From assembly GCA_027061995.1 (NCBI GenBank), contig JAMOUT010000082.1:1-29608 (forward strand): a stretch of DNA of 29,608 nucleotides, read 5' to 3'. The notes below the pieces were generated by a model, which was given only the letters and a program-made list of their open reading frames with translations, was not told the DNA's origin and did not search any database. Source of the stretch: Candidatus Aminicenantota bacterium. GTDB lineage: Bacteria; Acidobacteriota; Aminicenantia; JAMOAD01. Of this stretch, positions 7,601 to 14,410 are shown piece after piece (within the stretch, counting starts at the first letter, position 1; the number at the start of each line of letters is the position of its first letter). Both the position numbers and the translations under genes were made by a program.

Positions 7601-10154
7601 TTTAAAAATAAGGGAAAGATTTTTTCCTTCGATAGGTTTTTTAATTATAACTCATTATAGGGATAAAAAAGGGGAAAGGGTGACAAAGGCGGCTTACACA
7701 AGGATAGATGTTGATAATCCTAACAAAAAGATTCATATTGATATATCATCGCTTAATGAATTATCCCCCGCCAAAAATTATAAAATTAAAATTAAAACAA
7801 AAAATTCCCGAAACATGGGGGTTAAAACCGAAATTTTTGTTTTTGCTGTTGACGAAGGGGTTTTATCTCTGAGCGGTTATCAAACTCCCGATATTTTTAA
7901 AACACTCTTCGCTCCCAAAACATTCCCATTCACTTTTTTTGATACTTATTCAAAAAAGGATATGTTTTTCCCCTACTCTGATATAAGAAGAATGATGCCC
8001 GGAGTAAGATATAAAAAGGGGGCTGCTTTACCCGAAAAACTTAAAATAACAAATGAATCCGTTGTCGTCCTATCTGAAACACCGGCACCCGCCCCGAAAA
8101 AAAGCCTTCAATCCGTCAGACTCAGAAATCTGTTTAAAACAACTTTGTTTTTCAAAAAAATCGAAACAGATAAAAACGGTGAGGCAATAGTAAACTTTAA
8201 AACGACTGATCTTCTTTCAACATACAGATTAATAGCGGTAGCATACAATAAAGATTTATTCGGCTCCGCCGATAAAAAATTTAAAGTCACAAAAAAACTT
8301 TTAATGAAAGAATCTTATCCCGAATTTTTGAGAATCGGAGATAAAACGAAAGCTGGAATAATGCTTACAAACAGAACCAATAAAACCTTGACTGTGAATG
8401 TGTATATGAAAACGGATGATAAGATAAAGATAGAAGGTGAAAAAGGAAAAACCGTATCAATAGAGCCCATGAACACGGAAACCGTTTATTTTCAAACCAT
8501 AGCGGTAAAAGAGGGGGAAAGTTCGGTAAAATTTTATGCACTGTCGGGAAAACTTAAAGACGGACTTGAGAAAAAGGTTGAAGTGAAAAAGAGGGTTGTC
8601 AGGGAGAGTTTTCTTGATTTTGCTTCGGGGAAAAATATTGAAAAAAGATATGAGCTTATAAATGTAAAACAACCGAAACTATCATTGATATTTTCATCGT
8701 CAATAATAGATTCCTCCTTTAATATAGCAAAAAAACTCATAATATATCCCTATGAATGTTTGGAACAAAGAACATCAAAGATACTCCCCTTTCTTATGAT
8801 AGATAAGGAGCTTTTTAAATACGGAGAATTCAAATTCAATGAAAAGCAGGTAAAAAACAGGATAAAAAAGTATCTTAAAAAACTTAATTCATTTAAAAAC
8901 AGTGACGGAGGGGTGGGATATTATGAGAAATCAAAATCTTCCCCCTATCTTTCGGCATATGTTTTATATGCGTTAAAACTTATTAAAGATAAGGGATACG
9001 GAACAAATGATAGAATTGTAAAAGATTTATTACACTATTTGGAGTGGCACGGGAAAAATAACTCTTTCACCCTTTATGTAAAAACCCTTTGGGGTGAGGA
9101 TGTATCACAAGAGATAAAAAACAGTTTTAATAATCTTGAAAATCTCTCCTCACTTTCAAAAGCATTCTTGCTTAAAGCGATATCCCGCACAAAAACAGAG
9201 GAACAACAACGGATGATGGGGAAAATAGTGAAAGATTTTGAAAAACATATCTTTGTGGAAGCTGATTTTGCATATTTTAAAAAACCTCAACAATTCGATG
9301 GATTCGAGTATCCTTTTTATTCAAACAGATATTTAACGGCGGTTGTGCTGAGTTCGATTCTTGAAGCAAAGGGGAATTATGTTTTTGCGGATAAGATGGT
9401 AAGATATCTCGTGGAAAAGAAAAATAATCCCTGGTGGTGGTTTTCAACTCATACTAATGTATGGATTATAGAAGCGATAAATCAATTCGTAAAAAATGTG
9501 GAAAAAGGTTATAAAAAGAGTGTTGATATAAGAATAGAGGAGAATGGAAAAAACATATTTGCAAAAATAATGAGATTCATTCATCCGAAACAAAAGTTTT
9601 TAAAAACAATAAAAACAAAAGATAAAAACAGAATTATAAAATTAAAAGCGCACTCGGAAGGGCTTTTTTATCTTAGTTCGGAGCTTAATCAGGCGGCTGA
9701 TATATCAATCCCCGCAGATAACGGGATAAAGATAGAGAGAAAGATATACAATGAAAATGGGGAAACAATAAAGGAGTTGGAAAGAGGGAAAATTTATCAG
9801 GTGGTGGTAATAGTTAAAACCATAGAGCCGATGGATTTTGTAGTGATAGATGAGCCATTGATAGCGGGAACTATGGTATTAAGAGGGGATATTATAACAA
9901 CAAGAAAATTATTTGATTTTAGAAAAGATAAAAAAAGAAGATATTGGTCATGGTGGTGGGGAATAAAAAGGAAAGAGTATGGAAAAGACAGAATAGTGTT
10001 TTATACATACAGAATAGCCGGAACTATGGAGATAAGCTATCATATAAAAGCGACATTCTCGGGAAGATACACCCTTTTACCCACAGCCGCTTTTTCGATG
10101 TATCATCCGCAGTTTAACGGAAGGGAAAAAGTGATGAAGATTGTTGTCAACTGA
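4692..10154 (+). CDS. Bacterial alpha-2-macroglobulin with CLEQ thioester site
   Basis: A secreted 1820-residue protease-trapping protein. An N-terminal signal peptide (MRKK, a hydrophobic run, then a likely cut after VQG near residue 23) has no lipobox cysteine, unlike the lipoprotein YfhM of E. coli. Two Ig-like Big_5-type domains follow (about 28-125 and 160-250). The MG2-type A2M_N domain has TDRDHYLPGETV from residue 577. A variable, Pro/Ala-containing bait-like stretch lies near 1090-1145, and the A2M core follows it. The thioester motif CLEQ is at 1356-1359 within YPYECLEQRTS, so covalent capture of attacking proteases is plausible. The C-terminal domain carries the usual TLLPTAAFSMYHP region. 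It starts at ATG 4692 after AGGAGG. Many family members are paired with penicillin-binding protein PbpC; no pbpC is present here. Confidence 0.92.
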   Translation: MRKKYIFIYLIFILISIISFVQGENLDIIKVSPQGELKSIKGVEITIVFSDDMKILGKKRDIGRFMEIKPEIKGSLRWRGNSIIVFRPDDRFKYSTEYTVIIKKGLKSINGKVLEKNYIFKFKTPTPVVTGIKQTKYREYLDGNYDFYKNRIEYDFNTAIKTDKPIILKFNQNINSTLNLNKIEIYDKKTLTLVKTLKRFSRSDEISIRFVKPLKKETEYFIRIKKGFVSREGNLRTRRDIIINFKTEDKFKYTGKKELSFFMENRRIGLYFNKHIEKDYKCLPENKIKIYEVSDKQKTEITDFKQECSYETIYIDLKSVKEKGVYLIKIPKIFSDSKGETLGENVWIKVNGCGWIPRVNFKNIKEGKLNIDIKGISKIEFKIIKINDPVKFSSLGFLKEKGNIKAVKTVKFSFKEFGKYSPIIIDFIKLFETTKGVYIIKIENIKLNNSCKISEKIIERIKKGWRYFVNPTNIYSSALSLKGGTYIFGNNRKNNNPLPGMSFYMFSNKKLYFKVRTGKEGSSFTPKKIMINRWYYRNTDLFLLEKGDDVSLSLAKKGWVSGRGNLNETNMVCELFTDRDHYLPGETVHMGGVLKKSWRNDFIKLKNNKAELIIKNPEYKTIKKIQLTLDEFGGFSYDYKSDKFGKKGRYYWTIKKGGWESYSRSVKIDFFKPNIIEISVKPEKREIVANEKNRFFVRGSYLSGAPMAKDKIVFNTHISSSGYFFKERLKSEYKKYGFNSPYLNKRLKKRVKYLDKQGKTTFLISLEKEKIHSLSTVRVETIGITKDGKEFSVRNSFNYIPSNAVVGIKVPYFVRTGKEFNIKFVALNSKGKETNANVELLIERRWWNREKYRTETETILKNSFIIKGKVIKKFKFNKPGSYKIRVFAKDERGYQTITEASFFAWNMNYSFSEGRQNRLTIKTDKKKYNIGDTAKLFISSPRIGKGIIYVFTEKLEEKHIINLGKTTEFSLKIRERFFPSIGFLIITHYRDKKGERVTKAAYTRIDVDNPNKKIHIDISSLNELSPAKNYKIKIKTKNSRNMGVKTEIFVFAVDEGVLSLSGYQTPDIFKTLFAPKTFPFTFFDTYSKKDMFFPYSDIRRMMPGVRYKKGAALPEKLKITNESVVVLSETPAPAPKKSLQSVRLRNLFKTTLFFKKIETDKNGEAIVNFKTTDLLSTYRLIAVAYNKDLFGSADKKFKVTKKLLMKESYPEFLRIGDKTKAGIMLTNRTNKTLTVNVYMKTDDKIKIEGEKGKTVSIEPMNTETVYFQTIAVKEGESSVKFYALSGKLKDGLEKKVEVKKRVVRESFLDFASGKNIEKRYELINVKQPKLSLIFSSSIIDSSFNIAKKLIIYPYECLEQRTSKILPFLMIDKELFKYGEFKFNEKQVKNRIKKYLKKLNSFKNSDGGVGYYEKSKSSPYLSAYVLYALKLIKDKGYGTNDRIVKDLLHYLEWHGKNNSFTLYVKTLWGEDVSQEIKNSFNNLENLSSLSKAFLLKAISRTKTEEQQRMMGKIVKDFEKHIFVEADFAYFKKPQQFDGFEYPFYSNRYLTAVVLSSILEAKGNYVFADKMVRYLVEKKNNPWWWFSTHTNVWIIEAINQFVKNVEKGYKKSVDIRIEENGKNIFAKIMRFIHPKQKFLKTIKTKDKNRIIKLKAHSEGLFYLSSELNQAADISIPADNGIKIERKIYNENGETIKELERGKIYQVVVIVKTIEPMDFVVIDEPLIAGTMVLRGDIITTRKLFDFRKDKKRRYWSWWWGIKRKEYGKDRIVFYTYRIAGTMEISYHIKATFSGRYTLLPTAAFSMYHPQFNGREKVMKIVVN

Positions 10155-10190
10155 GAATCGAAAAATATCAAAACAAACAGAATAAGTGTA

Positions 10191-10213
10191 GAGCCGTAGG
10201 ATTCCTACGGCTC
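10191..10213 (+). terminator. Perfect hairpin after the alpha-2-macroglobulin gene
   Basis: GAGCCGTAGG, a three-base ATT loop and CCTACGGCTC form a perfect 10-base-pair stem 36 bases after the stop. It is followed by an AT-rich tract rather than a clean T run. A terminator or mRNA-stabilising hairpin is likely. A diverged copy of the 35-base unit (10188-10222) lies at 14301-14335. The rest of the gap to 10361 is AT-rich with nothing recognisable. Confidence 0.6.
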
Positions 10214-10361
10214 ATGATTAACTATTTTATTAATTATTTAAATACTGTGAAAACAATAATCAAATTAACGAAAAATATGAAAAAAAATTATCCCGTTAAA
10301 TTTACTTGTTTTATTGTTTTTTACTCTTTAATAAAGATTGATTCTATTGTTTAAGTTAAAA

Positions 10362-10715
10362 TTAACCGATATATTTTGAATCATCAAAAGCAAGAATAGG
10401 GAAAAAGATAAAACCGAGAAGGAGTAAACCGATTGCAAAACCGGTATCTTTCCCGAAGTTTTTCGCAAAATCAATAAGAACAATAATCCCTATTATTATA
10501 TTAATTAAAGGGATAAACATAAGCAAAAGCCACCATCCCGGTCTTTTTGCAATTTTTATCATTATGTAAACATTGTAAATCGGGATTATTGCCGCCCATC
10601 CGGGTTGTCCCGCTTTTTCAAAAATTTTCCAGAAAACGAAAGTGTAAAAAACGATAATAACCAACCAAACAATAAAAAAAGTTCCTCCGAAAATTGCCAA
10701 ACCAGAGTCATTCAT
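10362..10715 (-). CDS. Small integral membrane protein, DUF5684-like
   Basis: A 117-residue protein with about four transmembrane segments: the N-terminal FFIVWLVIIVFYTFVFW run, a helix after YNVYIMIKIAKRPGWW, a third ending in IIVLIDFAKNFGKDTGF, and a last one before ILAFDDSKYIG. The GQPGWAAIIPIYNVY and RPGWW motifs match what I recall of the DUF5684 family. The start is ATG 10715, not the upstream ATG at 10739, because AAGGAGG at 10727-10721 sits just before it. The function is unknown; relatives are sometimes fused to or found beside signal peptidase-like proteins. It appears monocistronic, with a possible promoter at 10749-10777. Confidence 0.8.
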   Translation of the reverse strand: MNDSGLAIFGGTFFIVWLVIIVFYTFVFWKIFEKAGQPGWAAIIPIYNVYIMIKIAKRPGWWLLLMFIPLINIIIGIIVLIDFAKNFGKDTGFAIGLLLLGFIFFPILAFDDSKYIG

Positions 10716-10748
10716 TTTTGCCTCCTTGTTAAGTGTCAAAGATAATAG

Positions 10749-10777
10749 AATTTATCAGTTAGTTTCCTAAAAGTCAA
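10749..10777 (-). promoter_or_regulatory. Promoter of the DUF5684-like gene
   Basis: On the minus strand TTGACT (10777-10772), 17 bases, then TAAATT (10754-10749) in the context CTGATAAATT. The predicted start is about 27 bases before the ATG. The remaining gap to 10947 holds only a weak AT hairpin at 10909-10929 (stem GATTATT), possibly ending the DUF2891 transcript. Confidence 0.5.
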
Positions 10778-10947
10778 TAGCTTTTACTCTGAATATGGAA
10801 TAAATAAAGAATTGGAAAAAAGAATAAATCAAATGCGCTTGTTTATACTTTATAGCCAGCCTCACAAAAAGATATTCTTATTACTTTCGGGTATGGTAAA
10901 AACAGTTTGATTATTAAAACCAAATAATCCCTTTTAATAATAAATTC

Positions 10948-12036
10948 TTATAAACCGGATAAAGCAAAGATAGCAAAAGAAGCTAACCAATGCTCTCCTC
11001 CGTATTGTCCGCTCATTATATATTTAAGAGTGGCATCCAAATGAGTTTTGATAGCTTTATCAATAATCGGGATTAAACTGTTTCGGGGGGGAAGGGATTT
11101 TTTTATCCCTATCAAACACCATGCTCTGCTAAGGTTTAATCCGTCAAGATGAACTATCTTAGGGTCACTTCTATCTTTAACGATAGCGGGTTTTAAAAGG
11201 GGGGAATTTTTAAAATTCGGGAGAAAATCATTAAACCATTTTAAAAATTTCTGTTTATTTAATACTCTTCTCATAAGATCAGCTTCCGTCAGACAGGGGG
11301 AAAAAAAGTCCTCCCCTCCGGGTTCCCAAGAAGCGGGACAATTTTTGTCATTAAGATAAAAATATTCGGCTTTTTTAATTATAAGAGATTCAAGTTTTTT
11401 GTTTCCCGTTGTTCGAGCATAATCAAGCCCGAAAGACAGTGCAAAAGCTGTATTAGGGTGAACGCCCGTTCTAATCGGATATGTTAATTTCGGTAAAAAA
11501 TCCATATATCTTTCAACCATTTTATCTTCAAGGGGTTTTAAATTTTCCGCCCATCTTTTACCAATGGGAGATTTCCATGTTCTTAGTTCTTCCGAAAGTT
11601 TTAAAAGCCATGCCCACCCGTAAGTTCTTTCAAATGATTTTCTGTTTTTCTGATTAAGATAATCAACCTCTTTTAAAAGGTTCTCTTTTGAAAGATTTTT
11701 ATTAAGAGCTTTTATAATCTCATCTTTATTATCCATATTAGGAAAAAGTTTTAATAATTTAACAAGCATCCAGTGTCCGTGAACAGAGGAATGCCAATCA
11801 AAACATCCGTAAAAGGAGGGGTGCATCTGCTTGGGAGAAAGTATATCCTCTTTACCGTTCATAACATGGGAAGGTTTGTTAGGATACTCTTTTCCTATAC
11901 ATTTTAAGGGGAGTTTTGAAAAATTCAAAGCAATATCCTTTGTTAATTTATAATCTTTTCCCGAACTTGAGTTTTTCGCAAATACAAAACTAAGAGCAAT
12001 AAAAAAAAGTAAAATAAAAACGCTTGATTTTTTCAT
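10948..12036 (-). CDS. Secreted DUF2891 family protein
   Basis: A 362-residue protein with a clear signal peptide (MKKSSVF, a hydrophobic core, cut near FVFA-K21). The family hallmark HPSFYGCFDWHSSVHGHWM is at residues 72-90. Further conserved patches include YGWAWLLKLSEEL, GVHPNTAFALSF, the cysteine/acid-rich CPASWEPGGEDFFSPCLTEA and GGEHWLASFA near the C-terminus. The alternating helices suggest an (alpha/alpha) toroid, as in many carbohydrate-active or terpenoid-type folds, but no activity is established for the family. The start is set by GGAGGA seven bases upstream. It is divergent from the S9 peptidase across about 150 bases, and both products are exported, so a shared extracytoplasmic role is possible but unproven. 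Confidence 0.85.
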   Translation of the reverse strand: MKKSSVFILLFFIALSFVFAKNSSSGKDYKLTKDIALNFSKLPLKCIGKEYPNKPSHVMNGKEDILSPKQMHPSFYGCFDWHSSVHGHWMLVKLLKLFPNMDNKDEIIKALNKNLSKENLLKEVDYLNQKNRKSFERTYGWAWLLKLSEELRTWKSPIGKRWAENLKPLEDKMVERYMDFLPKLTYPIRTGVHPNTAFALSFGLDYARTTGNKKLESLIIKKAEYFYLNDKNCPASWEPGGEDFFSPCLTEADLMRRVLNKQKFLKWFNDFLPNFKNSPLLKPAIVKDRSDPKIVHLDGLNLSRAWCLIGIKKSLPPRNSLIPIIDKAIKTHLDATLKYIMSGQYGGEHWLASFAIFALSGL

Positions 12037-12054
12037 TTTTTCCTCCGTTTTTTG

Positions 12055-12083
12055 ATTTTATCAGAAAGACAAATAGCATACAA
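12055..12083 (-). promoter_or_regulatory. Possible promoter of the DUF2891 gene
   Basis: On the minus strand TTGTAT (12083-12078), 17 bases, then TAAAAT (12060-12055) within CTGATAAAAT. It lies immediately before the ribosome binding site, giving a very short leader similar to that predicted at 4645-4673. Confidence 0.45.
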
Positions 12084-12133
12084 GTTAAGTTTCTATCTTT
12101 CTTATTTGATATTTTAGGGATAAATCATCAAGC

Positions 12134-12162
12134 TTGCAAAAACTTCTGTTTTTTGTTTAAAT
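12134..12162 (+). promoter_or_regulatory. Possible promoter of the S9 peptidase gene
   Basis: TTGCAA (12134-12139), 17 bases, TTAAAT (12157-12162), placed 26 bases before the ATG at 12189. The -10 is weak and the region is AT-rich. Confidence 0.35.
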
Positions 12163-12188
12163 TTAAGATTAAAATAATGGAGGATAGA

Positions 12189-14240
12189 ATGAAAAAAAGA
12201 GGATTAATTATCTTTTTAATTATCGGTTTAATGCTTATAGTTCCTTTATACTCAAAAAATTATAACAGGAAAAGAGCCATAACTTACAGTGATCTTGCCA
12301 AAGTAAAATGGATTGGCGGACCGGTATTGTCAAATGATAATAATTATCTTGCTTATACCGTAAAAGAATTAAATAAAGAGAAGAATTCTTCATCATCTTA
12401 TATCGGTATATTTGACCTTACAAAAGGTAAAAATATTAAGATGACAAATGGTGAGCACTCGGATTTTTCCCCCTCTTTTTCTCCCGATTCAAAATATATC
12501 TATTTTTTATCAGCGAGAAGCGGAAAAGTAGCATTATGGAGAATCTCTTTATCGGGGGGAGAAGCGGAAAAATATCTTGAGATTCCCACGGATATAACAG
12601 GGTATAAGATATCTCCCGACGGACAACGCATAGCTTTTACAGCTTTTGCATCTCCGAGAACAAGAACATATCAAGGACAAGTTGAGTTTTGGAAACAGGA
12701 TAAAAAAAGAAAGACAACAGCTTATGTTTCGGACAGACTGATGTATAGAGTTTGGAATTATTGGAGAAAAGGGAAATATTCAACTCTGTTTATCTATAAT
12801 TCAACAACAAAAAATATAAAACAACTGACTTCAGGTTATTATGATACTCCCCCTGTTGACCTTGGTTCTCCCAATGATCTTGAATTTTCAAAAGACGGAA
12901 AATATCTCTATTTTGTTATGAACAGGGAAAAGAATGTCGCTTCATCAACAAATAATGATATTTTCAGAATCTCAATTTACGGTGGGAATATGGTAAAAAT
13001 AACAGGTAATCCCGCAAATGACAATTTCCCTCTTCTTTCCGGAACGGGAAATCTGATGGCTTACAGAGCAATGAAAAGAGCGGGTTTTGAGGCTGATAAA
13101 TACGATATAATGATAAAAAACCTCAGAACCGGAAAACTTGAGAATCTTACCGAGAATTTTGATAGAACCGTTAATACGATAAGATGGTCTCCGAATAACA
13201 AAGAGATATATTTCTCAATTACAAAAGAGGGATATCATCCGATATATAAAGTCAGAATTGATACAGGTGAAAAATTTCCTGTTCTGAAGAAAAAATACAT
13301 CAAAAATTTTGTTATTAGCAAAGATGGTAAATTCATCTTTTATACCATGGAAAAGATTAATAAACCCGGAGAATTGTATGTTTACAACACCGAATCAAAA
13401 AAAGAGATTCAACTTACAAATCTCAACGGAGAACTTTTATCAAAACTTGAGATGAATCCTCTTGAAGAGTATTGGTTTGAAGGGGCGGGAGGAGACTCCG
13501 TTCATCTTTTCCTTTTAAAACCACCCTTTTTTAACAAGAGGAAAAAATACCCTGTGATAGAATTGATTCACGGTGGTCCGCAAGGTTTTTGGGGAGATGA
13601 TTTTCATCCCCGCTGGAATGCTCAGATGTTTGCCGCGAGAGGATATGTTGTTATTATGATTAATTTTCACGGTTCAAAAGGATACGGACAGAAATTTACC
13701 GATGCGGTCAGCAAGGATTGGGGAGGAAAACCTTATCTTGATATTATAAAAGGAACATATTATGCAATGAATAAATTCAAGTTTATAAATCCCGCAAAAA
13801 TCGGAGCTGCCGGAGCATCTTACGGTGGTTATATGATAGATTGGATAGAGGGACATGAGCATCCTTTTGTTGTCCTTGCTTCACATGCGGGAGTTTATGA
13901 TTTGGTAAGCGAATACGGAGCTACGGAGGAGTTATGGTTTCCCGAATGGGAATATGCGGGAACTCCGTGGACAAATCCTAAGATGTATAAAAAACATTCC
14001 CCCTCCTCTTTTGTTATGAATTTTAAAACCCCCTGCCTTGTAACAGCCGGAGAAAGGGATTACAGAGTTCCTTATACACAATCTTTACAATTTTTCACAG
14101 CTCTTCAAAAAATGGGTGTTCCTTCAAAACTTATTGTTTTTCCCGATGAATGCCATTTTATTCAAAAACCTAATAATGCTGAATATTGGTGGAATTCCGT
14201 TCTTGATTGGTTTGATAGATATTTGAAAAGGAGAAGATAA
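12189..14240 (+). CDS. Secreted S9 family peptidase (prolyl oligopeptidase/acylaminoacyl peptidase type)
   Basis: A 683-residue serine peptidase that should cleave short peptides outside the cytoplasm. A signal peptide (MKKRG then a hydrophobic core ending near VPLYSK) leads into a beta-propeller of WD40/TolB-like blades (about 30-430; for example FSPSFSPDSKYIYFLS). The alpha/beta-hydrolase domain starts near KYPVIELIHGGPQG. The triad is readable: Ser544 in GASYGGY, Asp624 in ERDYRVP and His656 in DECHF. I chose ATG 12189 because GGAGG precedes it; the frame is open back to 12024 but the extra residues overlap the divergent gene and lack a ribosome binding site. An S9C-like dipeptidyl or acylaminoacyl peptidase is most likely, consistent with a peptide-using organism. 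Confidence 0.93.
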   Translation: MKKRGLIIFLIIGLMLIVPLYSKNYNRKRAITYSDLAKVKWIGGPVLSNDNNYLAYTVKELNKEKNSSSSYIGIFDLTKGKNIKMTNGEHSDFSPSFSPDSKYIYFLSARSGKVALWRISLSGGEAEKYLEIPTDITGYKISPDGQRIAFTAFASPRTRTYQGQVEFWKQDKKRKTTAYVSDRLMYRVWNYWRKGKYSTLFIYNSTTKNIKQLTSGYYDTPPVDLGSPNDLEFSKDGKYLYFVMNREKNVASSTNNDIFRISIYGGNMVKITGNPANDNFPLLSGTGNLMAYRAMKRAGFEADKYDIMIKNLRTGKLENLTENFDRTVNTIRWSPNNKEIYFSITKEGYHPIYKVRIDTGEKFPVLKKKYIKNFVISKDGKFIFYTMEKINKPGELYVYNTESKKEIQLTNLNGELLSKLEMNPLEEYWFEGAGGDSVHLFLLKPPFFNKRKKYPVIELIHGGPQGFWGDDFHPRWNAQMFAARGYVVIMINFHGSKGYGQKFTDAVSKDWGGKPYLDIIKGTYYAMNKFKFINPAKIGAAGASYGGYMIDWIEGHEHPFVVLASHAGVYDLVSEYGATEELWFPEWEYAGTPWTNPKMYKKHSPSSFVMNFKTPCLVTAGERDYRVPYTQSLQFFTALQKMGVPSKLIVFPDECHFIQKPNNAEYWWNSVLDWFDRYLKRRR

Positions 14241-14303
14241 AATATCTAATATATCATCCTTGATTTAACTTATTATAAAAAAATCGGGAAATTCAGGAGC
14301 ATA

Positions 14304-14326
14304 GAGTCGTTCGATTTATTTGACTC
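14304..14326 (+). terminator. Degenerate hairpin after the S9 peptidase gene
   Basis: GAGTC and GACTC pair across a 13-base loop. The 35-base unit 14301-14335 matches 10188-10222 at about 25 of 35 positions. An outer pairing of TCGG..AATT with AATT..CCGA (about 14284-14341) may extend the structure. It probably acts as a transcript end, but the stem is short. Confidence 0.4.
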
Positions 14327-14362
14327 ATAATTAAATTCCGAACTTTAATGTAATTTTATCTA

Positions 14363-14391
14363 TTGTATATTTAAGTTTTTTTTAATAGAAT
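14363..14391 (+). promoter_or_regulatory. Promoter of the SLC12-type transporter gene
   Basis: TTGTAT (14363-14368), 17 bases and TAGAAT (14386-14391). The predicted start is close to an AGAGA ribosome binding site, with the ATG at 14411. Confidence 0.5.
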
Positions 14392-14410
14392 AAAGTTCTA
14401 AGAGAAAAAG

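Noticed and set aside
12024-12188. N-terminal extension of the S9 peptidase from ATG 12024
   Set aside because: The extension overlaps the divergent gene, lacks a ribosome binding site and would bury the clear signal peptide that starts at 12189.
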